Below are positions 1-7,106 of a stretch of 7,773 nt of DNA, piece after piece. The position numbers and the translations under genes are program-made. Where the stretch lies: assembly GCA_025360355.1 (NCBI GenBank), contig JANYCL010000102.1:1-7773 (forward strand), in the 5' to 3' direction. This stretch comes from Sphingobacteriaceae bacterium (GTDB lineage: Bacteria > Bacteroidota > Bacteroidia > B-17B0 > Aurantibacillaceae). The notes under the pieces are model-generated. The model worked only from the letters and a program-made list of their open reading frames with translations. It had not been told where the DNA came from and did not search any database. Position 1 is the stretch's first letter. Every line of letters begins with the position of its first letter.

Positions 1-196
1 TACGTAAAGTAACTTCAAGTCCTTTGCGCCAGTAATCATCACTTACAAAAAAGGAAGCAGCGTGTTTATTATCAAATTTAAAAGCTTCCTGTATGGAATT
101 ATGAAGTTCCTCGAAGGTTTGTACTGATTTAATATCGATATCTCTGTAAACATCGTCATTATCTTCAATAGTAACTCTAAAACGATAAACAGCCAT
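1..196 (-). CDS. pRiA4b ORF-3-like family protein, N-terminal part (gene continues past left edge)
   Basis: The reading frame opens at the ATG at 196-194 and stays open to the window edge, giving 65 residues that begin MAVYRFRVTIEDNDDVYRDI. The pattern of an N-terminal beta strand (YRFRVTIED), then VYRDIDIKSVQTFEELHNSI, then KHAASFFVSDDYWRKG resembles the PRiA4_ORF3 family (Pfam PF07929), first named from an Agrobacterium plasmid and also labelled 'IS1096 passenger TnpR-like' in some databases. Despite those names the family is common on ordinary chromosomes, its molecular function is not established, and nothing here suggests a mobile element. It lies 25 bp downstream of the DPM1-like glycosyltransferase on the same strand with no visible terminator or promoter between them, so co-transcription is likely. 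The C-terminus is outside the window. Family assignment is by recognition of the sequence pattern only. Confidence 0.75.
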   Translation of the reverse strand, partial: MAVYRFRVTIEDNDDVYRDIDIKSVQTFEELHNSIQEAFKFDNKHAASFFVSDDYWRKGLEVTLR

Positions 197-221
197 TGTG
201 ATTTTTTTTAAAGAATACGAA

Positions 222-971
222 TTATTTCCTCATTTTATAAATTTCCGATTTCAATAAGCCAATTCTATTGAAAAAATGCTTGAACGAAGTACCCATTACG
301 CCTAATCCATACTTCATGCTTCTGCTAAAATTAATGGAGCTTGCTTCGGGAAAATATTTGGTCGGACAAGTTACTTCCGCAATATTAAAACCGGCGTAAA
401 ATATTTGAGAGATCATTTGATTATCAAAAACAAAATCATCAGAGTTAGCGTGGTAATTTATTTTTTCTAAAACTTCTTTCGAAAAAACACGATAACCGGT
501 GTGATATTCTGATAATTTCTGACCAATTAAAATATTCTGACCAAGAGTAAGACAACGGTTAAAAATGTATTTATACATTGGCATGCCGCCTCTTAAAGCA
601 CCTTTACCTAAAATACGCGAACCAAAAGCTACAGGATAAAGATCGTTAGCCAATAAGTACGCTAAACTCTGAATGAGTTTTGGAGTGTATTGATAATCGG
701 GATGCAACATCACAACAATATCAGCACCTAAACTCAAAGCCTTATCGTAACATGTTTTTTGATTACCGCCGTAGCCCTTGTTTTTTTCGTGGCTTATAAC
801 GTGCTTAATGCCTATTCCCTTAGCAACTTCAACTGTGTTATCCTTACTGCAATCATCAACTAATACAACATCATCTACAATGTCGAATGGAATTTCGTCG
901 TAAGTACGTTTTAAAGTAAGAGCCGCATTATAAGCTGGCAAAACCACTACTATTTTCTTATTATTGATCAT
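222..971 (-). CDS. Family 2 glycosyltransferase, dolichyl/polyprenyl-phosphate sugar transferase (DPM1-like)
   Basis: A 249-residue GT-A fold enzyme expected to transfer a sugar from a nucleotide donor to a polyprenyl phosphate or similar acceptor at the cytoplasmic membrane. Visible motifs are VVVLPAYNAA (residues 8-17), VLVDDCSKDNT (36-46, nucleotide-binding Asp pair), GYGGNQKTCYDKAL (66-79), the metal-site region MLHPDYQYTP (88-97), GSRILGKGALRGGMP (117-131) and SEYHTGYRVFSKEVL (154-168). There is no obvious C-terminal membrane domain, so it resembles the soluble DPM1 type. The frame is open back to 1058, but that upstream part reads as low-complexity sequence, contains the presumed promoter and would overlap the divergent gene. 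I therefore start at the ATG at 971-969, giving MINNKKIVVVLPAYN, the normal family N-terminus. The sugar and acceptor cannot be read from sequence. Confidence 0.9.
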   Translation of the reverse strand: MINNKKIVVVLPAYNAALTLKRTYDEIPFDIVDDVVLVDDCSKDNTVEVAKGIGIKHVISHEKNKGYGGNQKTCYDKALSLGADIVVMLHPDYQYTPKLIQSLAYLLANDLYPVAFGSRILGKGALRGGMPMYKYIFNRCLTLGQNILIGQKLSEYHTGYRVFSKEVLEKINYHANSDDFVFDNQMISQIFYAGFNIAEVTCPTKYFPEASSINFSRSMKYGLGVMGTSFKHFFNRIGLLKSEIYKMRK

Positions 972-981
972 AATATTTAAA

Positions 982-989
982 CAAAAATA
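982..989 (-). promoter_or_regulatory. Bacteroidota-type -7 box for the DPM1-like glycosyltransferase
   Basis: On the minus strand this reads TATTTTTG, an exact match to the Bacteroidota sigma-A -7 consensus TAnnTTTG. A transcript starting about 5-8 bases downstream would begin within roughly 10 bases of the ATG at 971, giving a very short leader. I see no good TTG -33 element at the usual distance, and AT-rich DNA yields such boxes by chance, so confidence is moderate. Confidence 0.4.
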
Positions 990-1016
990 ACAAAAATGCT
1001 TAATAAAGAAGATATG

Positions 1017-1043
1017 TTGTTTTTTAATTTCGACGTATCTTAG
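1017..1043 (+). promoter_or_regulatory. Bacteroidota-type promoter for the permease/glycosyltransferase/OstA operon
   Basis: TTG at 1017-1019 could serve as the -33 element, and TATCTTAG at 1036-1043 matches the -7 consensus TAnnTTTG at all but one position, with a 16-base spacer (slightly short). A transcript from here would start near 1047-1051, almost at the GTG start codon at 1053. The operon has no other apparent entry point upstream, because the 81-bp gap is shared with the divergent gene. This is a consensus match only. Confidence 0.45.
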
Positions 1044-1052
1044 GGGTCTATA

Positions 1053-2480
1053 GTGCAAATTAAAAAACTACATACTTTACTCATAAAATCGTTTTTACCC
1101 CCGTTTTTTATAACGTTGTTTGTGAGCGTGTTTATGTTCTTTTTAGTGAAGGTGGTAATTACCTATCTGGATGATTTTTTAGGCAAAGGTTTGGGCTTTT
1201 GGACTTTAGGAAAGTTATTCTTTTATGCTTGGGTGGCTATTATCCCGGAATGTATTCCATTAGCAGTGCTTTTGGCCTCTATTATGACGATGGGAGGGTT
1301 TGCCGAAAATTACGAATTAGCGGCTATGAAATCTTCCGGATTATCGCTTTTCAGAATTATCAAACCGCTTTTCTATTGCGTGGTACTGTTGGCGATCTTA
1401 ACATTTTTTTTCAATAATTTTATTTTACCCAGTGTAATGCTACGGTCGAATTCTTTGTTGTGGGATATACGGCAAGCTAAGCCCGTGATGAATATTAAAG
1501 AAGGTATTTTTTACAATAAGATCGATGATTATTCGATGCGCGTAGGAAAAAAATCCCATGACGGGAATACGTTATTGGGCGTATTAATTTACGATCATAC
1601 TGCTCATTTAGGAAACAATGTGCAATTGTATGCCGATAGCGGGGAAATGAAAATGAGCAAGGATACGAATTTCCTTATAGTGAAATTACGCAATGGAAAT
1701 CGGTACGAAGCGATAACTCCGGAGGGCAATAAAAAAGACACAAAACCGTTCTCTCAATTAAATTTTAAGGAGCTTGAGGTAAATATTGCACTTACTGATT
1801 TTAAATTAAAACGTACAGATGAAAATGCTTTTACGCACCATCAGGAAATGATGAACGTTTGGCAAATAAGTGATGAAGTAGATTCGCTGAATGAAAAAAT
1901 CGCGAAACGTGAAGACGGTTTGGATAATCAGGCTAAGAATTATTTTTTTTACCGCACATCTACTTTTATTAAACAACCGATCCGCGAGCCGGTTAACATC
2001 CGCAAATTTTATACAAGTTTAAGCGCACCCAATTTTAAAACATCTGTTGAAAATGCAATGAACATCGCACGCAGCTCGAGCGGATTAATAGATTCTGTGA
2101 ACGAGGGGAGCAAAGAAGATAAAATTAACAAGATTGAATTTTCTATCGGATGGCACGAAAAAATAAATATTTGTTTTGCCTGCATAGTTTTGTTTTTCGT
2201 TGGCGCACCTTTAGGTGCTATTATTCGCAAAGGTGGATTAGGTTTACCGGTAGTGGTTGCAGTATTTTTCTTTTTGGCCTATTTTATTTTTACAGGAGCT
2301 TTTAAAGATCTCGCAGCTGAAGGTGTTTTAGAACCATGGCTCGGTATGTGGTTACCGCTAATTTTGTTTTTACCAATAAGCATTTTTCTAACTTACAAAG
2401 CTGCAACCGATTCCTCTTTGTTTGATATAGATTCTTATTTAGCGCCTTTTAAAAAACTATTTGCTAAATTTTTAAAATAA
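1053..2480 (+). CDS. LptF/LptG-family permease (YjgP/YjgQ), lipopolysaccharide export inner-membrane subunit
   Basis: A 475-residue inner-membrane protein of the LptF_LptG family (Pfam PF03739), which with LptB ATPase extracts LPS from the inner membrane and passes it to the periplasmic bridge. It has the expected six-helix layout: TM1 about 14-38, TM2 about 55-79, TM3 about 103-125, a large periplasmic domain (about 130-365), then TM4 about 370-391, TM5 about 397-415 and TM6 about 430-449. The cytoplasmic segment ENYELAAMKSSGLSLFRI (85-102) fits the coupling helix that docks on LptB. FFVGAPLGAIIRKGGLG (381-397) is the strongest family signature. Sequence alone does not separate LptF from LptG, so no symbol is given. 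The start is GTG at 1053: an in-frame TAG at 1041-1043 blocks extension, and the next ATG would remove half of TM1. The stop codon shares one base with the next gene's start (TAATG). Confidence 0.92.
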   Translation: MQIKKLHTLLIKSFLPPFFITLFVSVFMFFLVKVVITYLDDFLGKGLGFWTLGKLFFYAWVAIIPECIPLAVLLASIMTMGGFAENYELAAMKSSGLSLFRIIKPLFYCVVLLAILTFFFNNFILPSVMLRSNSLLWDIRQAKPVMNIKEGIFYNKIDDYSMRVGKKSHDGNTLLGVLIYDHTAHLGNNVQLYADSGEMKMSKDTNFLIVKLRNGNRYEAITPEGNKKDTKPFSQLNFKELEVNIALTDFKLKRTDENAFTHHQEMMNVWQISDEVDSLNEKIAKREDGLDNQAKNYFFYRTSTFIKQPIREPVNIRKFYTSLSAPNFKTSVENAMNIARSSSGLIDSVNEGSKEDKINKIEFSIGWHEKINICFACIVLFFVGAPLGAIIRKGGLGLPVVVAVFFFLAYFIFTGAFKDLAAEGVLEPWLGMWLPLILFLPISIFLTYKAATDSSLFDIDSYLAPFKKLFAKFLK

Positions 2481-3685
2481 TGCGTATACTTCAAATATGT
2501 AATAAAGCACCTTACCCGCCAAATGATGGCAGCTCCATTGCTATTTACAACATGGGAGTTGGTTTTATTACGAATGGAATAGAGTTGCATGTGTTAAGCA
2601 TCAATACAAAAAAGCATTTTAAGTCAGACAACGAAGTGCCGGCGGATTACAAAACAAAGGCACATTACAGGTCAGTTTACGAAAACACAGATACAAATGC
2701 TTTTGGTGCTATACTGAATTTATTTTCATCACAATCGTATTTCGTAAGTAGGTTTTATTTTAAAAATTTTGAAAAGGCTTTAATTGCAAAGCTAAAAGCA
2801 AATACATTTGATATTGTGCAATTGGATGGTTTATTCATGGCAACATACATTCCTATCATAAAAAAATACTCCAAAGCAAAAATTGTATTACGCTCCCATA
2901 ATATTGAATATTTAATTTGGGAGCGCCATTTAAAAAGTGAAGGCTCAGCTTTTAAAAAATGGTATCTCACTTTGCAGACAAAACGATTAAAGAATTTCGA
3001 ATTGAAAGTTTTAAATGATCTGGATGCAATTGTCACTATTACTGATTTTGATAAGTCAGTTTTTGAAAAGATCGGGTTTAAAAAACCAATTTACACTTGC
3101 ATTACAGGTATTGACATAAAAAATTATAAGCACAAGACAAGCGACATTAAAAAACCAAAAACTATTTTCCATTTTGCTTCGATGGATTGGATGCCAAATC
3201 AGGAAGCTGTTGAATGGTTCTTGAATAATTGTTGGAGAGGGATCTTGAAAGAAGTTCCCGATGCAAAATTTGTGATCGCCGGCCGCAATATGCCGCAACA
3301 TATTTTGAAAGTGAATGAACCGAATATTTTAGTTGTGGAAAAAGTAATTGATTCAAAAAAATTCTATAACGAGCACGAAATAATGTTGGTGCCCTTAGCT
3401 TCAGGCAGTGGTTTACGGATCAAGATCATAGAAGGAATGGCTTATGGTAAGGCAATTGTTTCTACTTCTGTAGGAGCGGAAGGAATTAATTACACCAACG
3501 GAAAAAATATTATAATTGCTGATCTGCCAAAAGATTTCATTAAAGGAGTTGTTGATCTGTTAAAAGATGACGACAAAAGATTTGAGATAGAAAAAGGTGC
3601 GCAAAGTTTTGCTGAAACTGAATTCGACAACACAAAAGTAGTGGCTGGTTTGGTTAATTTTTATAAAGAGAAATTAAATGGATAA
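2480..3685 (+). CDS. Family 4 glycosyltransferase (GT-B fold)
   Basis: A 401-residue cytoplasmic glycosyltransferase with two Rossmann-like halves. The N-terminal half begins MRILQICNKAPYPPNDGSS (the typical donor-side glycine/proline loop) and carries DIVQLDGLF (111-119) and the subfamily motif RSHNIEYLIWERH (138-150). The C-terminal half, a Glycos_transf_1-type domain, holds FASMDWMPNQEAVEWFL (232-248), KFVIAGRN (263-270) and a donor-binding block from PLASGSGLRIKIIEGM (305-320) through AYGKAIVSTSVGAEGI (321-336), where E318 is a candidate donor-binding Glu. The length is normal for GT4. The ATG overlaps the permease stop by one base and the 3' end overlaps the next gene by 8 bases, so the genes are very probably translated in a coupled way. 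The likely role is adding a sugar to an LPS, capsule or other envelope glycan. Donor and acceptor are unknown. Confidence 0.88.
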   Translation: MRILQICNKAPYPPNDGSSIAIYNMGVGFITNGIELHVLSINTKKHFKSDNEVPADYKTKAHYRSVYENTDTNAFGAILNLFSSQSYFVSRFYFKNFEKALIAKLKANTFDIVQLDGLFMATYIPIIKKYSKAKIVLRSHNIEYLIWERHLKSEGSAFKKWYLTLQTKRLKNFELKVLNDLDAIVTITDFDKSVFEKIGFKKPIYTCITGIDIKNYKHKTSDIKKPKTIFHFASMDWMPNQEAVEWFLNNCWRGILKEVPDAKFVIAGRNMPQHILKVNEPNILVVEKVIDSKKFYNEHEIMLVPLASGSGLRIKIIEGMAYGKAIVSTSVGAEGINYTNGKNIIIADLPKDFIKGVVDLLKDDDKRFEIEKGAQSFAETEFDNTKVVAGLVNFYKEKLNG

Positions 3686-4847
3686 GGTTTTAATGATCAT
3701 ATTCATTGTTTCGGCTTATGCCATTGTGCATTCGTATGTTGTTTACCCTTTGTGGTTAATTTTATTTACTCCCAAAAATAAAAAACTGAGTGAACAATTT
3801 ACTATGCAGGATAATTTACCGCAAGTCGGAATTTTAATGGCGGCTTATAATGAAGAAAAAGTTATTGGCGAAAAAATTGCTTCAGTGTTTAATACTTCAT
3901 ATTCTTTAGATAAGATAACTTTGTATATTGGTTCAGATGCTTCAAATGATAAAACGGATTCTATTATTAATGATTGGGTAAAAAAATATCCGCAAATAAA
4001 ATTAAAAGTCTTTGGTGGAAGAACAGGAAAATCGGGAATTATAAATTCTTTAGCGGAAGACGCGAAGGAGGAAATTTTTATTTTAACGGATGCGAATGTT
4101 ATTTTCACACAGGACACTATTTTTAATTTGATCCGTCATTTTAAAAATACAAAAACTGCTCAGGTTGCAGCAAACATCATTAAAGTTTCTCCTACCGATA
4201 AAGGAATAGCTTCACAGGAGAAATCATATATAGCCTTAGAGAACAAAATAAAATATTGCGAAAGTGTACGCTGGAATGTTATTATGGGAGCAGAAGGTGC
4301 TTGTTACGCTATCCGAAAAGAAAATTTCTCGCCTGTTCCCAAAAACTTTTACATGGATGATTTTTATATCACCTTAAATGTAATAGAGCAGGGTAAGGAG
4401 ATCGTTTTCGATCCTGAAGCGATATGTAACGAAGATGTGCCTAACGAATCGGAGGAGGAATTTAAACGTAAGGTGCGTATCTCCATTGGCAATTTTCAGA
4501 ACTTATACCGATATAAAAAATTATTATTGCCATTTTGGAAGGGGAGTGCGTTTGCGTTTTGGTCGCACAAAGTGTTGAGATGGAATACTCCTTTTTTATT
4601 ACTGATCTGTTTTTTCACCTCATTTGTCTTAATGTTCCATTCAAATTTATTTGCCGTTTTGTTTTCATTTCAGGTTGCTGGTTTTTTAACTCCTGCAATC
4701 GACAAAGTCCTAGGTGTAAATATTTCAACACTGCGATTTATAAGTCATTTTTATTTAATGAACCTGGCTTTACTCAAAGGTTTTATAATTTATCTAAAGG
4801 GTGTCGATAGCAATGTATGGCAGCCCACAAAACGTGAAGCGAAGTGA
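3678..4847 (+). CDS. Membrane-bound family 2 glycosyltransferase (cellulose synthase/hyaluronan synthase-like)
   Basis: A 389-residue protein with an N-terminal membrane helix (about 4-30), a cytoplasmic GT-A domain and C-terminal hydrophobic segments (about 303-341 and 352-373). Catalytic-type motifs in order are MAAYNEE (54-60), GSDASNDKT (85-93, nucleotide-binding Asp87), RTGKSG (115-120), LTDANV (136-141, in the DxD position), MDDF (226-229, in the TED/ED position) and RKVRISIGNFQNLYR (264-278), which takes the place of the QxxRW motif of processive synthases. This arrangement fits the bacterial CESA-like GT2 enzymes. The product could be a polysaccharide, a single added sugar or a glycolipid. 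The start ATG lies inside the end of the GT4 gene, and the stop TGA overlaps the OstA-like gene by 4 bases. A weak purine stretch (AAAGAGAAA) precedes the start. Confidence 0.88.
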   Translation: MDKVLMIIFIVSAYAIVHSYVVYPLWLILFTPKNKKLSEQFTMQDNLPQVGILMAAYNEEKVIGEKIASVFNTSYSLDKITLYIGSDASNDKTDSIINDWVKKYPQIKLKVFGGRTGKSGIINSLAEDAKEEIFILTDANVIFTQDTIFNLIRHFKNTKTAQVAANIIKVSPTDKGIASQEKSYIALENKIKYCESVRWNVIMGAEGACYAIRKENFSPVPKNFYMDDFYITLNVIEQGKEIVFDPEAICNEDVPNESEEEFKRKVRISIGNFQNLYRYKKLLLPFWKGSAFAFWSHKVLRWNTPFLLLICFFTSFVLMFHSNLFAVLFSFQVAGFLTPAIDKVLGVNISTLRFISHFYLMNLALLKGFIIYLKGVDSNVWQPTKREAK

Positions 4848-6409
4848 AAAAAATAATTTACATATTGTTTAGCTTAATTCTTTTGCCGCAAATTTATTTT
4901 GGACAGAAAAAAAAGGAAGCGCCCAAACAAGAACCAAAAGTTGTTGTGCCGGAAAAAAAGGAGAAAACAAGCGCTATACAAATTAAGCATGCGAATAGTT
5001 TGGAGTACGATAAACGACTTGGTGTTAACGCTAAACGTTTAATTGGAGATGTAATATGCGAACACGAAGGCGCAATTTTACGCTGCGACAGTGTTTATTT
5101 GTATGATGAAAAAAACATGGATGCATTCGGACATATTTCGATCGTTAAAGGCGACAGTATTTTTGTATATGGTGATAAAATGCATTATGAGGCAGAAACC
5201 AAATTGGCAACTCTAAATGATAATGTGAAATGTATTGAAAAAGACATGACGCTCACAACAAACATAATGACCTATGATGTGAAAAACGGAATTGCAAATT
5301 ATTATGATGGTGGAACCATTGTAAACAAACAAAATACATTAGTAAGCAAGAACGGACATTATTACTCCGCAACAAAAGAAGTTGCCTTCAAATACGATGT
5401 GGTATTAACAAATAAGGAATATGTAATGAAGAGCGATACGCTCCGCTATAATACAGCAACAAAAATTTCTTATTTCCTTGGACCAAGCATTATTATTAGC
5501 AAAGACGATTATATTTATTGTGAGAACGGTTGGTATGATACTGAAAAAGAAAATTCGCGTTTCAGTAAAAATGCAATTCTGGTAACCAAAGAACAAAAAT
5601 TAAGCGGTGATAGTTTATTATATGATCGTAAAAAAGGTTTTGGTCAGGCTTATAAAAATGTGAAGCTGGTAGATACAACAAACAAATCAGTAATATTCGG
5701 CGATTACATTGAATATACTGAAAAAGGTTCTATGGCATTGATCACAAAAAAAGCATTGTATGTTCGGATATTTGATAAAGATTCTTTATTTATTACTGCT
5801 GATACTTTATATCATCAGGATATAGATTCAACAAATAATATGGTGAAGGCGTATCATCATGTAAAGTTTTATAAAACTGATCTGCAGGGAATGTGTGATT
5901 CGATGGGATATAGTTCAGTAGATTCGTTAATGCGGATGTTCTACAATCCTATACTTTGGTCGCAGAACGGACAATCAACTGCAAAAAAAATAAATGTGTG
6001 TGCAGGCAAACACGGTATTCATGATTTTTTATTGGAAGGAAATGCTTTTGTAATACAGAAGGCTGATTCACTTAATGAGAAAATGTTCAATCAAATTACT
6101 GGAAAAACAATGCAAGGCTTTTTTAAGAATGATACAATCCGGAAAATGACTGTGAATGGTAATTCGCAAATATTGTATTATCCAAAACAAAAAAAGAAGA
6201 TCGCCGGTTTAAACAAAACACTTTGTTCTGATATAATTGTTTGGTTCAATGAAGGGGAATTGGACAAAGTAACTTTTATTAAAAAACCGGAAAGTACAAT
6301 TACTCCGCTTGCCGAAGTAAATGTTGATGAAGCAAAACTCAAAGGTTTTAATTGGCAAATTAGTAAGCAGCCCCAGTCGCGGTTCGATCTGTTAAAGGAT
6401 AAGAATTAG
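4844..6409 (+). CDS. OstA/LptA-like periplasmic lipopolysaccharide-transport protein (OstA_2 type)
   Basis: A 521-residue secreted protein. Residues 1-21 form a signal peptide (MKKIIYILFSLILLPQIYFGQ) without a lipobox Cys, followed by a Lys/Glu/Pro-rich linker (22-42). The rest is a series of beta-strand repeats of the OstA/LptA jellyroll kind, recognisable from HANSLEYDKRLG (49-60) and repeated segments such as RLIGDV...GAILRCDSVYLYDE, TLTTNIMTYDV, VMKSDTLRYNT, YCENGWYDTEKENSRF, LSGDSLLYDRKKGFGQAY and ADTLYHQ. The C-terminal GFNWQISKQP segment fits Bacteroidota members. It is nearly three times as long as E. coli LptA (about 185 residues), which is usual for the Bacteroidota family. The inferred role is to form part of the periplasmic bridge receiving lipid from the permease encoded by the first gene of the same operon. 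The start is GTG at 4844, overlapping the preceding TGA (GTGA). The gene ends 2 bp before the convergent DUF4294 gene. Confidence 0.88.
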   Translation: MKKIIYILFSLILLPQIYFGQKKKEAPKQEPKVVVPEKKEKTSAIQIKHANSLEYDKRLGVNAKRLIGDVICEHEGAILRCDSVYLYDEKNMDAFGHISIVKGDSIFVYGDKMHYEAETKLATLNDNVKCIEKDMTLTTNIMTYDVKNGIANYYDGGTIVNKQNTLVSKNGHYYSATKEVAFKYDVVLTNKEYVMKSDTLRYNTATKISYFLGPSIIISKDDYIYCENGWYDTEKENSRFSKNAILVTKEQKLSGDSLLYDRKKGFGQAYKNVKLVDTTNKSVIFGDYIEYTEKGSMALITKKALYVRIFDKDSLFITADTLYHQDIDSTNNMVKAYHHVKFYKTDLQGMCDSMGYSSVDSLMRMFYNPILWSQNGQSTAKKINVCAGKHGIHDFLLEGNAFVIQKADSLNEKMFNQITGKTMQGFFKNDTIRKMTVNGNSQILYYPKQKKKIAGLNKTLCSDIIVWFNEGELDKVTFIKKPESTITPLAEVNVDEAKLKGFNWQISKQPQSRFDLLKDKN

Positions 6410-6411
6410 AT

Positions 6412-7062
6412 TTAAAATTGTCCTGACTCCACTATTTTTATAGCGCGCTCGATCATGATGTCTTCTACATTTGCATCATAATCATCTTTCATGTTGTTTC
6501 CAAATATTCTTGCAACAGCTTGCCACATGCAGGCTTCAAATCCGCCGCGCATTTGTTTTACAATTTCGTAAGTTGTTTTGCCGGTTTCGCGGTCAATTAA
6601 TTTCATTAAAACACGTCCTTGATTTATAGAAAGATCTTTTAATTCATCCTCAAATTCGTGTTTCAGATCTTTTTCGCAAACACGCAAATATGCTTTTTTC
6701 ATTTTTTCGTTTGGCATCTTTGCAAGAATAACATCGTACTCTTTTAATTTAGCTGCAGCTAAGATCGCGTATGGATAAACTTTTTTAACGTTGTATTTAA
6801 CGCGGGTCCATTGTTCGTAATGTCTTTTATTTTTAAAAACATATTCTGTGTAAACATACATGTCAGGTAAATCAATAACAGGAACTGTATCGCCATTAAT
6901 AATTTCAGCTCTGCATTTGTAACCGGGTTCAGTTGTTGGAACAGTTAGATCAGTATTATCCTGGGAAAATAAAGAGGTGCTTAAAATGAACATAAACAGA
7001 ATTAGGGCAGGGGTTTTGATCCTGGAAGAGCGATGGGATGGTATATATTCTGAACAACTCAT
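6412..7062 (-). CDS. Secreted DUF4294 family protein of unknown function
   Basis: A 216-residue protein that I assign to DUF4294 (Pfam PF14127), a family largely confined to Bacteroidota with no known function. After a polar, basic N-terminus (SHRSSRIK, residues 9-16) comes a hydrophobic segment TPALILFMFILSTSLFSQ (17-34) that looks like a signal peptide cleaved near the SQ/DN boundary, so the mature protein is probably periplasmic. The mature part contains GDTVPVIDLPDMYVYTEYVF (57-76), the family-like FKNKRHYEQWTRVKYNVKKV (76-95), then a mostly helical, charged region through about 212. Two Cys (C50, C129) and a third at C178 lie in the mature part; a disulfide is possible but not shown. The ATG at 7062-7060 is used because a start at M24 would remove the basic n-region. 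It converges on the OstA-like gene with only 2 bp between stop codons. Confidence 0.82.
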   Translation of the reverse strand: MSCSEYIPSHRSSRIKTPALILFMFILSTSLFSQDNTDLTVPTTEPGYKCRAEIINGDTVPVIDLPDMYVYTEYVFKNKRHYEQWTRVKYNVKKVYPYAILAAAKLKEYDVILAKMPNEKMKKAYLRVCEKDLKHEFEDELKDLSINQGRVLMKLIDRETGKTTYEIVKQMRGGFEACMWQAVARIFGNNMKDDYDANVEDIMIERAIKIVESGQF

Positions 7063-7078
7063 ATACCTGTTTATTGTA

Positions 7079-7090
7079 TTTTACGTAAAA
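7079..7090. promoter_or_regulatory. Perfect 12-bp palindrome, possible operator
   Basis: TTTTACGTAAAA is a perfect inverted repeat in the 45-bp gap upstream of the DUF4294 gene. On the minus strand it directly follows a -7-like sequence TACCTTTT (7094-7087), so a bound dimeric regulator would cover the presumed transcription start. The site is short and the DNA is AT-rich, so chance is a real possibility, and no regulator is identified. Confidence 0.25.
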
Positions 7091-7091
7091 G

Positions 7092-7106
7092 GTAACCTAA
7101 AGTTAC
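7092..7106 (-). terminator. Weak hairpin after the biotin carboxylase gene, possible terminator
   Basis: GTAAC and GTTAC arms (5 bp) around a 5-base loop lie just after the TGA stop at 7110-7108 on the minus strand, followed by CTTTTA. The stem is short and the U run is poor, so this is at best a weak terminator. It may instead be incidental, with transcription reading through into the DUF4294 gene. Confidence 0.2.

Noticed and set aside
1..196. Mobile element or plasmid remnant suggested by the pRiA4b ORF-3 / IS1096 passenger family name
   Set aside because: No transposase, inverted terminal repeats or target duplications are visible, and the family is widespread on chromosomes.
972..1058. 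A 29-residue N-terminal extension of the DPM1-like glycosyltransferase back to an ATG at 1058
   Set aside because: The extension resembles no family N-terminus, covers the likely promoters and would overlap the start of the divergent permease gene. The ATG at 971 gives a normal GT2 start.
1199..1417. 72-residue open frame on the plus strand inside the permease gene
   Set aside because: It lies wholly within a well-supported gene in another frame and has no recognisable motif.
2755..3356. Several minus-strand open frames of 64-93 residues opposite the GT4 gene
   Set aside because: They are antisense to a conserved coding frame, have Cys/Phe-rich composition typical of shadow frames, and show no start signals.
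4535..4810. 91-residue hydrophobic open frame on the plus strand inside the membrane GT2 gene
   Set aside because: It is the alternate-frame reading of a hydrophobic membrane region (TTT/TTA-rich codons), and the GT2 frame is clearly the coding one.
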